Below, in pieces: positions 1-7,315 of a stretch of 46,035 nucleotides of DNA (position 1 is the first letter of the stretch; each line of letters starts with the position of its first letter). Source of the stretch: Pyramidobacter sp. C12-8 (lineage in GTDB: Bacteria > Synergistota > Synergistia > Synergistales > Dethiosulfovibrionaceae). The stretch is taken from assembly GCF_002007215.1 (NCBI RefSeq), contig NZ_MUHX01000021.1, positions 1-46,035 of the forward strand. The letters run 5' to 3'. Position numbers and translations under genes: made by a program. Below the pieces are notes generated by a model, which was given only the letters and a program-made list of their open reading frames with translations, made no database searches and was not told the DNA's origin.

Positions 1-2
1 CC

Positions 3-461
3 AACGAGGTTTTGCCCAAGCTCATCGCCAGGCACAATCGGAAGTTTGCCGTCACGCCGGCTGAGGGAGAGGACGTTTATGTGAAGCCGGAAGGAAAAGT
101 CGATTTGGATTTTCTCTTTGCGCGTCGCGAATCTCGCAGGACGGATCACGGCGGCATGATTTCCTATGGAGGTCGTCGGTACGTTCCGGCGGCGGACGAT
201 TGCCTCGGGATGGCCAAAACGACGGTTGAGGTGCGTGAAACGTCGACCGGGCGGATCTGGGGTGTTTCCAAGGGCAGACGGATCGAGATGAAGGAGGTTG
301 AAAGTCAAAAACGAGTCGACTCCGATGAGGCATCGGCAAAGAAACGGAAAAGCGGGCTTGTGAAAGCGCACAAGCCCGCTCCGGACCACCCATGGCGGCG
401 TGGCGTCGTCAAAAGGCAGGGATATCATAGCACATGTCGGGATAAACGTACGTTCGCGTAG
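3..461 (+). CDS. Transposase, C-terminal part (cut by window edge)
   Basis: The reading frame is open to the left edge of the window, so this is the 3' part of a longer gene. The visible 150 or so residues resemble the C-terminal region that follows the DDE integrase-core domain in ISNCY/IS481-like transposases: a RHNRKFAV segment, an R-R-T-D-H-G-G segment, then GGRRYVP, and a basic tail with HKPAPDHPWRR. The catalytic DDE residues would lie upstream and are not visible. It would act by binding element ends and catalysing strand transfer. Family assignment is from remembered sequence resemblance; the exact IS family is uncertain. The TTG at 12 is an internal leucine codon, not the true start. 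Confidence 0.72.
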   Translation, partial: NEVLPKLIARHNRKFAVTPAEGEDVYVKPEGKVDLDFLFARRESRRTDHGGMISYGGRRYVPAADDCLGMAKTTVEVRETSTGRIWGVSKGRRIEMKEVESQKRVDSDEASAKKRKSGLVKAHKPAPDHPWRRGVVKRQGYHSTCRDKRTFA

Positions 462-725
462 ACGTTGTTATGGCGGCACGATGGGGAGTTCTTTCGAGGT
501 GTCTTGCTGTGATGGGAGTGTGATGGGGTGACTTTTTTAATGAGCAGTTATGGTGACATTTTTATTGGCTATTGACATCTTTCATGGCCGTTGCCCACGG
601 CGTCTTCCCTGCTTGGCCTTTCGACATCTTCTGTAAGGATAAATCTTTTTTCAAAAAAGTCCTATAATGTTTTTAGAGGAGCGGCGCTTCTTATACTACT
701 TCTCAATTAAAAGGACAAACACAAG
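462..725. mobile_element. Probable right end of the insertion sequence, non-coding
   Basis: No gene is visible. Two copies of GGTGAC(T/A)TTTTTA lie 25 bases apart, starting at 527 and 552. The second runs into GGCTATTGACA (to about 577). Short repeated blocks next to a transposase stop are typical of terminal transposase-binding sites, so the element probably ends near 577, but its left end lies outside the window and the terminus cannot be confirmed. Further right are a T-rich and A-rich stretch (646-659) and a TATAAT (663-668) without a good -35 box. Confidence 0.4.
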
Positions 726-770
726 GGCGCTGCGAGGGAGTTCTGAGCGACTGAACTCCCTCGCAGCGCC
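726..770. terminator. 18-bp perfect inverted repeat (hairpin)
   Basis: Bases 726-743 and 753-770 are perfect reverse complements around a 9-nt loop. On the plus strand the hairpin is followed by A6 rather than a T run, and on the minus strand by CTTGTGTTTG, so it is a poor fit to a classical Rho-independent terminator. It may end transcription coming leftward from the TrpR-like gene, together with the hairpin at 812-854, or block read-through from the IS. Confidence 0.5.
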
Positions 771-811
771 AAAAAACTATGTTAACGCTTTTTATCAAGA
801 AACAGTATGAA

Positions 812-854
812 CATGCGCCAGGGCCGTCTGGATTACCGACGGCTCTGGCGCATG
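812..854 (-). terminator. Hairpin just downstream of the TrpR-like gene
   Basis: Arms 812-828 and 838-854 form a 17-bp stem with one G-U wobble and a 9-nt loop. It begins 4 nt after the minus-strand stop codon at 859-861, the usual place for a terminator. The following minus-strand bases (TTCATACTGTTTC) are only moderately U-rich. Confidence 0.6.
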
Positions 855-858
855 AAAG

Positions 859-1170
859 TCATTTCTTGTTCGTGACGTTTTTCCCGTTCTCTTCAAGCCT
901 GTTCAGCACCACGCCATAACCGTCGGCGCCATAGTCGAGAAATTTGCGTACGCGGCTGATCGTCGCCGTGCTGGCGCCGGTCAGCTGCGCTATCTGCGGA
1001 TACGTGTGATTCCGGCGCAGCAGGCGCGCCACTTCCAATCGCTGAGAAAGCGCCTTGATCTCGCCGATGGTCGCCACATCTTCGAGGAAATTATACACTT
1101 CTTCCACTGTGTTCAAAGAAAGAAACGCAGAAGCAAGCTGTTCTGTCAGTTCATCCTTCCATTTTTCCAT
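859..1170 (-). CDS. TrpR-like regulator, YerC/YecD family
   Basis: A 103-aa protein with the single Trp-repressor-like helix-turn-helix domain of the YerC/YecD family (about 100 aa, so full length). Residues 34-74 carry the recognisable core: IGEIKALSQRLEVARLL, then the helix-turn-helix YPQIAQLTGASTATISRVRK. Family members are DNA-binding proteins of largely unknown regulon in Firmicutes and other anaerobes. The tryptophan co-repressor role of TrpR should not be assumed. The start is ATG with GGGAGG 7 nt upstream. It is a single-gene unit with a candidate promoter at 1234-1262 and a hairpin after the stop. No trp genes are nearby, so the target cannot be inferred from context. Confidence 0.88.
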   Translation of the reverse strand: MEKWKDELTEQLASAFLSLNTVEEVYNFLEDVATIGEIKALSQRLEVARLLRRNHTYPQIAQLTGASTATISRVRKFLDYGADGYGVVLNRLEENGKNVTNKK

Positions 1171-1233
1171 ATGGCCGCGCCTCCCGACTGAATATTATTG
1201 CAGAGACAACTTTTAAGGCTCCATTTCGGTCCC

Positions 1234-1262
1234 ACTTTAGCACACAAAAGCACAATGCACAA
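1234..1262 (-). promoter_or_regulatory. Candidate promoter for the TrpR-like gene
   Basis: Reading the minus strand, TTGTGC (1262-1257), a 17-nt spacer and TAAAGT (1239-1234) lie about 65 nt upstream of the ATG. Both boxes are imperfect matches to sigma-70 consensus. Confidence 0.35.
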
Positions 1263-1358
1263 TCCAAACCGGGGCCCTCAGACAAACCGTATCGGTCTCC
1301 GTATCCCCCGGCGGGATTCGCGCGCGGAAATACGCGGCGCCGCGGGAGCAAAAATATC

Positions 1359-1387
1359 TTGAGACGTCACTCAACCTATGGTATGAT
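1359..1387 (+). promoter_or_regulatory. Sigma-70 promoter of tRNA-Leu
   Basis: TTGAGA (1359-1364), a 17-nt spacer and TATGAT (1382-1387). The start of transcription would fall near 1394, about 12 nt before the mature tRNA. Spacing is ideal and each box is close to consensus. Confidence 0.7.
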
Positions 1388-1405
1388 TCGTGAGTAATTG
1401 AAAGG

Positions 1406-1491
1406 GCTCAGATGGTGGAATCGGTAGACACTGGGGACTTAAAATCCCCTGGCATTGCGCCGTGCGGGTTCGAGTCCCGCTCTGAGCACCA
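1406..1491 (+). tRNA. tRNA-Leu (anticodon UAA), CCA encoded
   Basis: An 86-nt class II tRNA with a long variable arm. Acceptor arms GCTCAGA (1406-1412) and TCTGAGC (1481-1487) pair perfectly, followed by discriminator A and an encoded CCA (1489-1491). The anticodon stem GGGGA/TCCCC encloses loop CTTAAAA, giving anticodon TAA, which reads UUA and UUG leucine codons. The T-arm contains GGTTCGAGTCC. It is a stand-alone tRNA with its own promoter and terminator. Confidence 0.97.
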
Positions 1492-1505
1492 CCGCCGAGA
1501 TGCCG

Positions 1506-1557
1506 ATCCCGTCGTGCGACGTGTCGAATGCGCCGCACGACGGGATTTTCTTTTTTA
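1506..1557 (+). terminator. Rho-independent terminator of tRNA-Leu
   Basis: A perfect 13-bp stem (1506-1518 with 1534-1546) is followed by TTTCTTTTTT. It lies 14 nt after the tRNA and between it and the convergent rarA stop at 1566. Confidence 0.9.
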
Positions 1558-1565
1558 TAAACACG

Positions 1566-2885
1566 TCAGCTGCCATGCTTGGCCTTCCAGTCTTTGATGA
1601 ACTCGAGGCGCGCCTTGTATTTCGCTTCGAGCCCCTGCTCCGTCGGTTCGTAGTAGACCTTTCCCAGCAGCGAATCCGGCAGGCACTGCATGCCCGTCAG
1701 TTTTTCCGCGGCGTCGTGGGCGTACTGATAGCCCTTGCCGTAGTCCAGTTCTTTCATCAGTCTGGTCGGGGCGTTGCGGATCACAAGCGGGACGGGCTCG
1801 GCCAGTTGAGAGATCGCGTCGCGCCGGGCCGTTTCATAGGCGCGGTAAAGGGCGTTCGACTTGGGCGCCAGCGAGAGGTAGACGGCCGCCTGCGTCAGGT
1901 GGACGGAACACTCGGGCATGCCGATGAAATGGCAGGCCTGATACGCCGCCACCGCCAGTTCCAGCGCTCTCGGATCGGCCAGCCCGACGTCCTCGCTGGC
2001 GAAGCGCACGATCCGGCGCGCCACGTAAAGCGGATCCTCGCCCGCTTCGAGCATCCGCGCCAGCCAGTAAACCGCGGCGTCGGGGTCCGAGTTGCGCATT
2101 GATTTGTGCAGCGCCGAGATGAGGTTGTAATGTTCTTCGCCTTTCTTGTCGTAGAGCAGCGATTTCTTGGAGATGCACTGTTCCAGCACTTCCGGCGTGA
2201 CGACGACCTCGCCGCCGGCGCGATTGCCGTTCAGCACGACCATTTCCAGCGTCGAAAGGGCCGAACGGGCGTCGCCGTTGGCGAAGTTGGCGATCGCTTC
2301 CAGCAGTTCGGGCGCGATGCGGACGTTTTGTCCGCCGAAGCCGCGCGGGTCGGCAAGCGCCCGCCGCAGCAAAGAAACCAGCTCTTCCGTCGTGAGCGCC
2401 TGTAATACGAAGACCTTGCAGCGCGACAGAAGCGCGCCGTTGACCTCAAAAGAAGGATTTTCCGTCGTCGCGCCGATGAGGATGATGCTCCCCTTCTCGA
2501 CGAACGGCAGGAAGGCGTCCTGCTGGGCTTTGTTGAAGCGGTGGATCTCGTCGACGAAGACGATGGTCTTGCCGCCGAAGGTGCGGTTGCTCTCGGCCTG
2601 CTGCATGACCGTGCGGATCTCTTTGATGCCGCTGGTCACCGCCGAAAAGTTGATGAACTCCGCCTTGGTCTGGTTGGCGATGATGCGGGCCAGCGTGGTC
2701 TTGCCGACGCCCGGCGGCCCCCAGAAGATCATCGAGGAAATGGTGTCGTTGACGATCAGGCGGCGCAGGATTTTATCCGGCCCCAGCAGATGCGTCTGCC
2801 CGACGAACTCGTCCAGGTTCTGCGGCCGTAGCCGGGCGGCAAGGGGCTGCGTCTGCCCGCTTTCAAACAAGTTGAGCTCTTCCAT
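1566..2885 (-). CDS. rarA: Replication-associated recombination protein A (AAA+ ATPase)
   Basis: 439 aa, the normal length of RarA/MgsA (Mgs1/WRNIP1 family), a clamp-loader-like AAA+ ATPase that acts at stalled replication forks and binds single-stranded DNA ends and SSB. Walker A GPPGVGKT is at residues 56-63, Walker B VDEIHRF at about 111-117, followed by sensor I (GATTENPSFEVN) and an arginine finger region (SRCKVF). The C-terminal half is the tetramerisation domain, with the conserved GMPEC segment. The start is ATG with GGGGGAG upstream. It is transcribed alone; a candidate extended -10 is at 2963-2968 and the hairpin at 3003-3039 isolates it from nth. Confidence 0.95.
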   Translation of the reverse strand: MEELNLFESGQTQPLAARLRPQNLDEFVGQTHLLGPDKILRRLIVNDTISSMIFWGPPGVGKTTLARIIANQTKAEFINFSAVTSGIKEIRTVMQQAESNRTFGGKTIVFVDEIHRFNKAQQDAFLPFVEKGSIILIGATTENPSFEVNGALLSRCKVFVLQALTTEELVSLLRRALADPRGFGGQNVRIAPELLEAIANFANGDARSALSTLEMVVLNGNRAGGEVVVTPEVLEQCISKKSLLYDKKGEEHYNLISALHKSMRNSDPDAAVYWLARMLEAGEDPLYVARRIVRFASEDVGLADPRALELAVAAYQACHFIGMPECSVHLTQAAVYLSLAPKSNALYRAYETARRDAISQLAEPVPLVIRNAPTRLMKELDYGKGYQYAHDAAEKLTGMQCLPDSLLGKVYYEPTEQGLEAKYKARLEFIKDWKAKHGS

Positions 2886-2962
2886 GGATCACTCCCCCTT
2901 TGCGCGAACGATTCCCCGCCGTTCAGTGTCGAGGCGGGAAATATCGGCGACTGACTGAAAAT

Positions 2963-2971
2963 ATTCTATCA
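2963..2971 (-). promoter_or_regulatory. Candidate extended -10 element for rarA
   Basis: On the minus strand TGATAGAAT resembles an extended -10 (TGnTATAAT), about 80 nt upstream of the rarA ATG. No convincing -35 is seen. Confidence 0.3.
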
Positions 2972-3002
2972 CGCCTCAAAGCTTACGCACAGACAGAAAA
3001 AA

Positions 3003-3039
3003 GGAGTTCCCCGAAAAATACCGGGGAACTCCTTTTTTT
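3003..3039 (-). terminator. Bidirectional Rho-independent terminator after nth
   Basis: A perfect 11-bp stem (3003-3013 with 3022-3032) has an A run before it and T7 after it, so both strands read stem plus U tract. It sits 4 nt after the nth stop codon. Confidence 0.92.
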
Positions 3040-3042
3040 CCG

Positions 3043-3747
3043 TCAGGCTTCGCTGGAAGGACAGATGCCCCTGAGGGGACATTCGCCGCACTTCGGCGCT
3101 CGGGCCTTGCAGATGTTTTTTCCGTGCTGGATCACGTTCAGGTGCCCGGCGCACTTCATCTCGTCGGGCACAAGCCGTTCGAGGCGGGCCTGGATCTCCG
3201 CAGGCGTCTCTTTGGCGTCGGCCCAGCCGAGACGCTTCGAGATGCGCGCCACATGCGTGTCCACGGGAAAGGCCGGAAAACCGAGATCGAAAGCGAGCAC
3301 GCAGGCGGCCGTTTTCGGGCCGACGCCCTGGATGTGCGTCATAAAATCCCAGGCCGCGGCGGGCGTACCGCTTTTCAGGCGTTTGAGCGAATACTCGCCG
3401 AAGCGCTCTTTCACGGTTTTCAGCACGCGCAGGATCGTCGCCGCCTTGTTGTTGCAGATTCCCGCCGGCTTGATCGCCTCGGCGATCCGGTCCTGCGGCA
3501 GCGCGGCGACGCGCTCCCAGCTTCCGTATTGAGATTTCAGGCGTTCGAAGGCCATGTCGCGGTTGCGGTCGTTGGTGTTTTGCGACAGCACCGTCTCGAT
3601 CAGCCCGTCGAGCGGCTCTTCATAGACGATTTTGGCCGAGTCCGTCCCCTGTTTCCAGAGTTGTTCCAGGATTTCCAGCACGGTCGTGATCGACGGCGGA
3701 GCGATCGGAGCGGGCGTCACCGTTTTGCCGACGTCAGCCCGGCTCAT
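3043..3747 (-). CDS. nth: Endonuclease III (DNA glycosylase/AP lyase)
   Basis: 234 aa. Base-excision repair enzyme that removes oxidised pyrimidines and cleaves the abasic site. Helix-hairpin-helix with catalytic lysine in GVGPKTAA (residues 141-148, Lys145) and catalytic Asp163 in PVDTHV. A [4Fe-4S] ligand set C-x6-C-x2-C-x5-C is at residues 213-229 (Cys213, 220, 223, 229). The N-terminal 20 residues are a low-complexity extension relative to the E. coli enzyme. The ATG overlaps the stop of the Lon-type protease gene (ATGA at 3744-3747), so the two are translationally coupled. Longer in-frame extensions upstream run antiparallel to nothing plausible and are rejected. Confidence 0.93.
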   Translation of the reverse strand: MSRADVGKTVTPAPIAPPSITTVLEILEQLWKQGTDSAKIVYEEPLDGLIETVLSQNTNDRNRDMAFERLKSQYGSWERVAALPQDRIAEAIKPAGICNNKAATILRVLKTVKERFGEYSLKRLKSGTPAAAWDFMTHIQGVGPKTAACVLAFDLGFPAFPVDTHVARISKRLGWADAKETPAEIQARLERLVPDEMKCAGHLNVIQHGKNICKARAPKCGECPLRGICPSSEA

Positions 3748-6185
3748 TGTTTTCGCTCCCGGGAAACGGCGGAAGGCGCGTTCCCCTTTTGGCCTCTGCT
3801 CAGGGCGGCGCTTTTTTCGATCCATCGTTTCAGCTTCGCCATCGCCCGGCCGTGGATCGAATCTTCCGGATACGTCCCGTCGGCCCGGCGCTTTCCGGCC
3901 GGGCAGCCGGTCAGGAGCTCGATGCCTTCGTCGATCGTCTTCACGGACCAGATGTGGAACTGCTTGCGGCGGATCGCTTCGACCACGTCGTGGTTCAGCA
4001 TCAGATGCCGCTCGTTCTGCCAGGGGATCAGCACGCCCTGCGAGCCGGTCAGGCCGCGCGCAAGACAATAGCTGAAAAAGCCCTCGATCTTCTCGTTGAT
4101 GCCGCCGATCGGCTGGATGTTGCCGAACTGATCGACCGAGCCGGTCACGGCGATGTTCTGCGCGATCGGCACGTCGGCCAGAGAGGAAAGCAGGCAGTAC
4201 AATTCGGTGGACGAGGCGCTGTCGCCGTCGATACCGCCGTAATTCTGCTCGAACGACAGGCGGGCGGAAAGCGTCAGCGGCATGTCCTGGGCGTAAACGC
4301 GCCCGAGGTAGCTGCTCAAAGTCAGCAGGCCCTTGTTGTGGATCGGACCCGCCATTAAAATCTCGCGCTCGATGTTGATAACGCCTTCCTGCCCCATGAA
4401 CGTGTTGGCGGTGATGCGCGCGGGATGCCCGAAGGAGACTTCGGCAAAGCTGACGACGGCCAGCCCGTTGATCTGCCCGACGACGGCGCCGTCCGTGTCG
4501 ATGCGGATGATGTCTTCGGCGAAGGCGGCGCGGATCTTTTCTTCCGTCTGGCTCGAGCGGTAGCGCTTCTCCTGGATCGCCCGCAGCACGTGCTTGCGGT
4601 CCACCGATTTGGCGCCTTCGGACAGAGCCCAGGCGGACGATTCGACGACGTATTCTTTCAGCCTGTTGAACTGGGTCGAGAGTTTGTTCTGATCGTCGGC
4701 GAGGCGCGAAGCCCATTCGATCAGTTCGGCCAAGGCTTTTTTGTTGAACGGCAGGCAGCCGTCCTGTTCGGCCGTCGTTTTGACGAAGCGCGCCATATCC
4801 CACTCGTTTTCCGGCGTGCGCGGCATTTCGTAGTCGAATTCCGCGACGGTCTTGAAGAATTTGGGGAAATCGGGGTCGTATTCGCGCAGCAGATAATAAA
4901 TGTAATAACTGCCGACGAGGATCACTTTGGTCTTGATGGGGATCGCTTCCGGGCGCGGCGTCGTGATCGGCATGACGCTGTATTGGTCGCTGAGGTTCTC
5001 GACCGTGAGCAGGCCGGAGCGCAGCACGCGTTTCAACAGATCGTAGGACATGAAATTGCGCAGCAGCTCTTCCGCGTCGAGGATCAGATAACCGCCGTTG
5101 GCCCGATGCAGCGCGCCGCTCACGATCCTCGTGAAGTCGGTATAATAATATCCCTGGCGGCTCTCGTACTCCATCTTGCCGGCGATGTTGTAAAAAGTCG
5201 GATTGGTCTCCCACACGGCCGGCGCGCCGCCCTTGGGATCGTTGCCGACGAAGACGTTGATCTTGTACGGCGTGAAATCCACTTCGCCGCTCTCGTCGCG
5301 GGCGGCGGCAATGAACAGGGCGTGATTGGCGACGATCTGGCGCTCCAGCGAATCGATCCACTGGGCGAATTTCTTCGTTTGTCCGTATTTCTCCCGGATC
5401 TCGTCCAGGTAAGGGCCGATCGCCGTGCGGCAGATCTCGGCTTCCATATCCGAAAGCTTGGCCTTGAGCGCGCGCTCCTTCTCCCGGATCTGCCGCAGGA
5501 CTTCCAGAGTTTTCGAGGTCAAGGCGTCGGATACGCTCTTGAGGCGCTTCTGCTCTTTCCGCGGCAGGGCTTCGAATTCGTCGGTCTGAAGCTCCTTGAA
5601 CTCCTTTTTGCCTTTGCCGTTCTTGACGATTTTGAGGGGAATGTTGACAAAACCCTGCGGCGTGCGCTTGACGAGGAAACCGTCCTTCTCGGCCTCTTCG
5701 CGGACGTGATTCATCATCTTCGAGATCTGATCCTGAAACGAACTGATCTCCTGCGCCTTAGCGTCTTCGTAGCTGCTTTTCTCGAAAGCGCCGCTGATCA
5801 CGGACTTCAACTCTTCGATCAGCTTGGTGAAGTCTTCCTCGGCCTTTTTCGCCTGCCCGGCCGGCAGGTCGATGGCCAGAGGCTTTGCCGGCTCGTCGAA
5901 ATTGTTGACGTAGATCCAGTCGCTGGGCGCCGGCATGCGCGCCGCTTTTTCACGCACGCTTTTGAGCGCGTAGCTTGTGCGCCCGCTGCCCTGCGCCCCG
6001 ACGATAAAGACGTTGTAGCCGGTGCTCTTGACGGCGAGACCGAAATCGATCGATTTGACAGCCCGTTCCTGTCCGATAAAATGAGTCAGTCCTTCCAGCT
6101 CAGCGGAAGAAGAACAGCGCAGCACCTTGGGATCCGTCTTTCTTCGCGCCTGCGCCGCCGTTAATTTTCGGGCCCGTATTTTCAT
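3744..6185 (-). CDS. Lon-type (S16) ATP-dependent protease, LonB/LonC-like
   Basis: 813 aa. An AAA+ domain (P-loop region GAQGSGRTS near residue 50) interrupted by a long helical insertion, followed by a C-terminal Lon protease domain. The catalytic Ser-Lys dyad is visible: Ser656 in GDSASS and Lys699 in GGINEKIEG, 43 residues apart exactly as in E. coli Lon. No N-terminal LAN domain of LonA and no membrane anchor, which fits the soluble 'Lon-related putative protease' group. A role in protein quality control is inferred. ATG at 6185 has GGGGGA 7-8 nt upstream; an alternative ATG at 6203 overlaps the mnmA stop (ATGA) and would add 6 residues. It lies between mnmA and nth in an overlapping three-gene set. 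Confidence 0.9.
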   Translation of the reverse strand: MKIRARKLTAAQARRKTDPKVLRCSSSAELEGLTHFIGQERAVKSIDFGLAVKSTGYNVFIVGAQGSGRTSYALKSVREKAARMPAPSDWIYVNNFDEPAKPLAIDLPAGQAKKAEEDFTKLIEELKSVISGAFEKSSYEDAKAQEISSFQDQISKMMNHVREEAEKDGFLVKRTPQGFVNIPLKIVKNGKGKKEFKELQTDEFEALPRKEQKRLKSVSDALTSKTLEVLRQIREKERALKAKLSDMEAEICRTAIGPYLDEIREKYGQTKKFAQWIDSLERQIVANHALFIAAARDESGEVDFTPYKINVFVGNDPKGGAPAVWETNPTFYNIAGKMEYESRQGYYYTDFTRIVSGALHRANGGYLILDAEELLRNFMSYDLLKRVLRSGLLTVENLSDQYSVMPITTPRPEAIPIKTKVILVGSYYIYYLLREYDPDFPKFFKTVAEFDYEMPRTPENEWDMARFVKTTAEQDGCLPFNKKALAELIEWASRLADDQNKLSTQFNRLKEYVVESSAWALSEGAKSVDRKHVLRAIQEKRYRSSQTEEKIRAAFAEDIIRIDTDGAVVGQINGLAVVSFAEVSFGHPARITANTFMGQEGVINIEREILMAGPIHNKGLLTLSSYLGRVYAQDMPLTLSARLSFEQNYGGIDGDSASSTELYCLLSSLADVPIAQNIAVTGSVDQFGNIQPIGGINEKIEGFFSYCLARGLTGSQGVLIPWQNERHLMLNHDVVEAIRRKQFHIWSVKTIDEGIELLTGCPAGKRRADGTYPEDSIHGRAMAKLKRWIEKSAALSRGQKGNAPSAVSRERKQ

Positions 6186-6199
6186 GGCCTTTCCCCCAG

Positions 6200-7237
6200 T
6201 CATTCCATGTATTTTATAAATCCGCCACCGAGGAGGATGTACTCCGTCCCGTCGTAAAGGGCAAGCGCCTGTCCGATCGAAACGCTCCCGGCGGGTTTCC
6301 GCAGTTTGACCGCGCCGCAGCCGTCGTGGCAGTCCGTCAGCCGGCCGGGAACCGGCCGGGCGCGATAGCAGTACTGCACGAGACATTCCTGCCCGGCGCG
6401 GACTTCCTGCTGCCAGACGGCGTTTTCAAAAGAGATCGTCCCGACCGTGGCTTCCGTCCCATGAGACAGCAGCAGGCGATCGTTCGTAAAATCCCGGCGT
6501 TCGACGAACCACGGGCCGCGCGACAGGCCCAGCCCGCGGCGCTGCCCTTCGGTATAGAAGATCAAGCCCCGATGCGGGCCCAAATCTTTGCCGTCATGGT
6601 CGACCATGCGTCCGATGTGGCGTTCCTCCGACGCGATGTGATCTTCGAGAAAACGTTCCAGCGAGCCGCCCTCAAGAAAACAGATGCCCTGGCTGTCGCC
6701 CTGCGCCAGCCGTCCGCCCAGCCTGGATGCGAGCTCGTTTTTCACGCCCGTTTTATCTCGTTCTGCCGAAAGCGGAAAGCAAAGCCGCGGCAGCCATTCG
6801 TACGGCAGCCGGCACAGCATGTAGGTCTGATCTTTCGGCGAGGGCGTCCGGGCGATGGCCCAGCGGTTTCCGCGCTTGAGAACGCGCGCGTAATGTCCCG
6901 TGGCGACCTTTTCGATGCCCAGCCGGTCGGCCAGCTCGAGCAACACCCTGAATTTCAGGCTGGCGTTGCAGATCACGCAGGGATTGGGCGTGAGGCCTTT
7001 TCTGTATGCGTCGAGAAAAGGCTGCACGACGCGGTCGCCAAATTGTTTTCGACAGTCCAGGCGATGCATCGGCACATGCTGCGCCAGTCGTTCCAGCCGC
7101 AGGCGGTCGGTCGGGTCTTCGCCGTCTTTCAGGAGCAGATGCGCCGCCGTCACGTCGTAGCCAAGGTCTCTGAGCCGCAGGGCGGATAAGGCGCTGTCAA
7201 CGCCGCCGCTGACTCCGACAAGGATTTTTTCGCTCAT
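6200..7237 (-). CDS. mnmA: tRNA-specific 2-thiouridylase MnmA
   Basis: 345 aa. Transfers sulfur to U34 of tRNA-Lys, Glu and Gln. The PP-loop SGGVDS is at residues 10-15; the catalytic Cys90 lies in NPCVICN, and the second (persulfide) Cys186 in QGICFLEG, separated as in the family. The TGHYAR segment and C-terminal beta domain are present. Slightly shorter than E. coli MnmA (368 aa). ATG at 7237 has GGAGAGA upstream. Much longer upstream extension of this frame runs antisense through hypF and is not real. It is divergent from hypF with a palindrome in between and probably heads the mnmA-lon-nth set. Confidence 0.94.
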   Translation of the reverse strand: MSEKILVGVSGGVDSALSALRLRDLGYDVTAAHLLLKDGEDPTDRLRLERLAQHVPMHRLDCRKQFGDRVVQPFLDAYRKGLTPNPCVICNASLKFRVLLELADRLGIEKVATGHYARVLKRGNRWAIARTPSPKDQTYMLCRLPYEWLPRLCFPLSAERDKTGVKNELASRLGGRLAQGDSQGICFLEGGSLERFLEDHIASEERHIGRMVDHDGKDLGPHRGLIFYTEGQRRGLGLSRGPWFVERRDFTNDRLLLSHGTEATVGTISFENAVWQQEVRAGQECLVQYCYRARPVPGRLTDCHDGCGAVKLRKPAGSVSIGQALALYDGTEYILLGGGFIKYME

Positions 7238-7253
7238 GCTCTCTCCGCGCCGC

Positions 7254-7282
7254 TTGTGGGCAGGTCTTCGACCGATTAAAAT
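7254..7282 (+). promoter_or_regulatory. Candidate hypF promoter
   Basis: TTGTGG (7254-7259), 17-nt spacer, TAAAAT (7277-7282). The -10 box lies inside the perfect inverted repeat at 7272-7288, so a dimeric repressor bound there would block it. Confidence 0.5.
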
Positions 7283-7288
7283 AATCGG
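7272..7288. promoter_or_regulatory. Perfect 17-bp dyad between mnmA and hypF (possible operator)
   Basis: CCGATTA, AAA, TAATCGG: two perfect 7-bp half-sites around 3 bases, in the 78-bp divergent intergenic region. It covers the candidate hypF -10 box. It is too short and A/T-rich in the centre to be a good terminator. No regulator is identified. Confidence 0.45.
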
Positions 7289-7315
7289 AGCGTTTTCATA
7301 TTCGAGGTGGAATTC

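Noticed and set aside
663-668. TATAAT box between the IS and the first hairpin
   Set aside because: No -35 at acceptable spacing and no gene or clear RNA follows; kept only as a note.
1412-2102. Plus-strand frames starting in the tRNA and running over the rarA 3' end
   Set aside because: They begin inside tRNA-Leu or its terminator and are antisense to rarA.
3748-5361. Upstream extension of the nth frame over the protease gene
   Set aside because: It would run in another frame of the same strand through the well-conserved protease domain; nth starts at the ATGA overlap.
4425-6164. 579-codon plus-strand open frame opposite the Lon-type protease
   Set aside because: A GC-rich shadow frame: composition is low in recognisable motifs and the opposite strand has an intact Ser-Lys dyad.
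6186-6386. Upstream extension of the Lon-type protease frame
   Set aside because: It lies in another frame over the 3' part of mnmA; only the 6-codon extension to 6203 is plausible.
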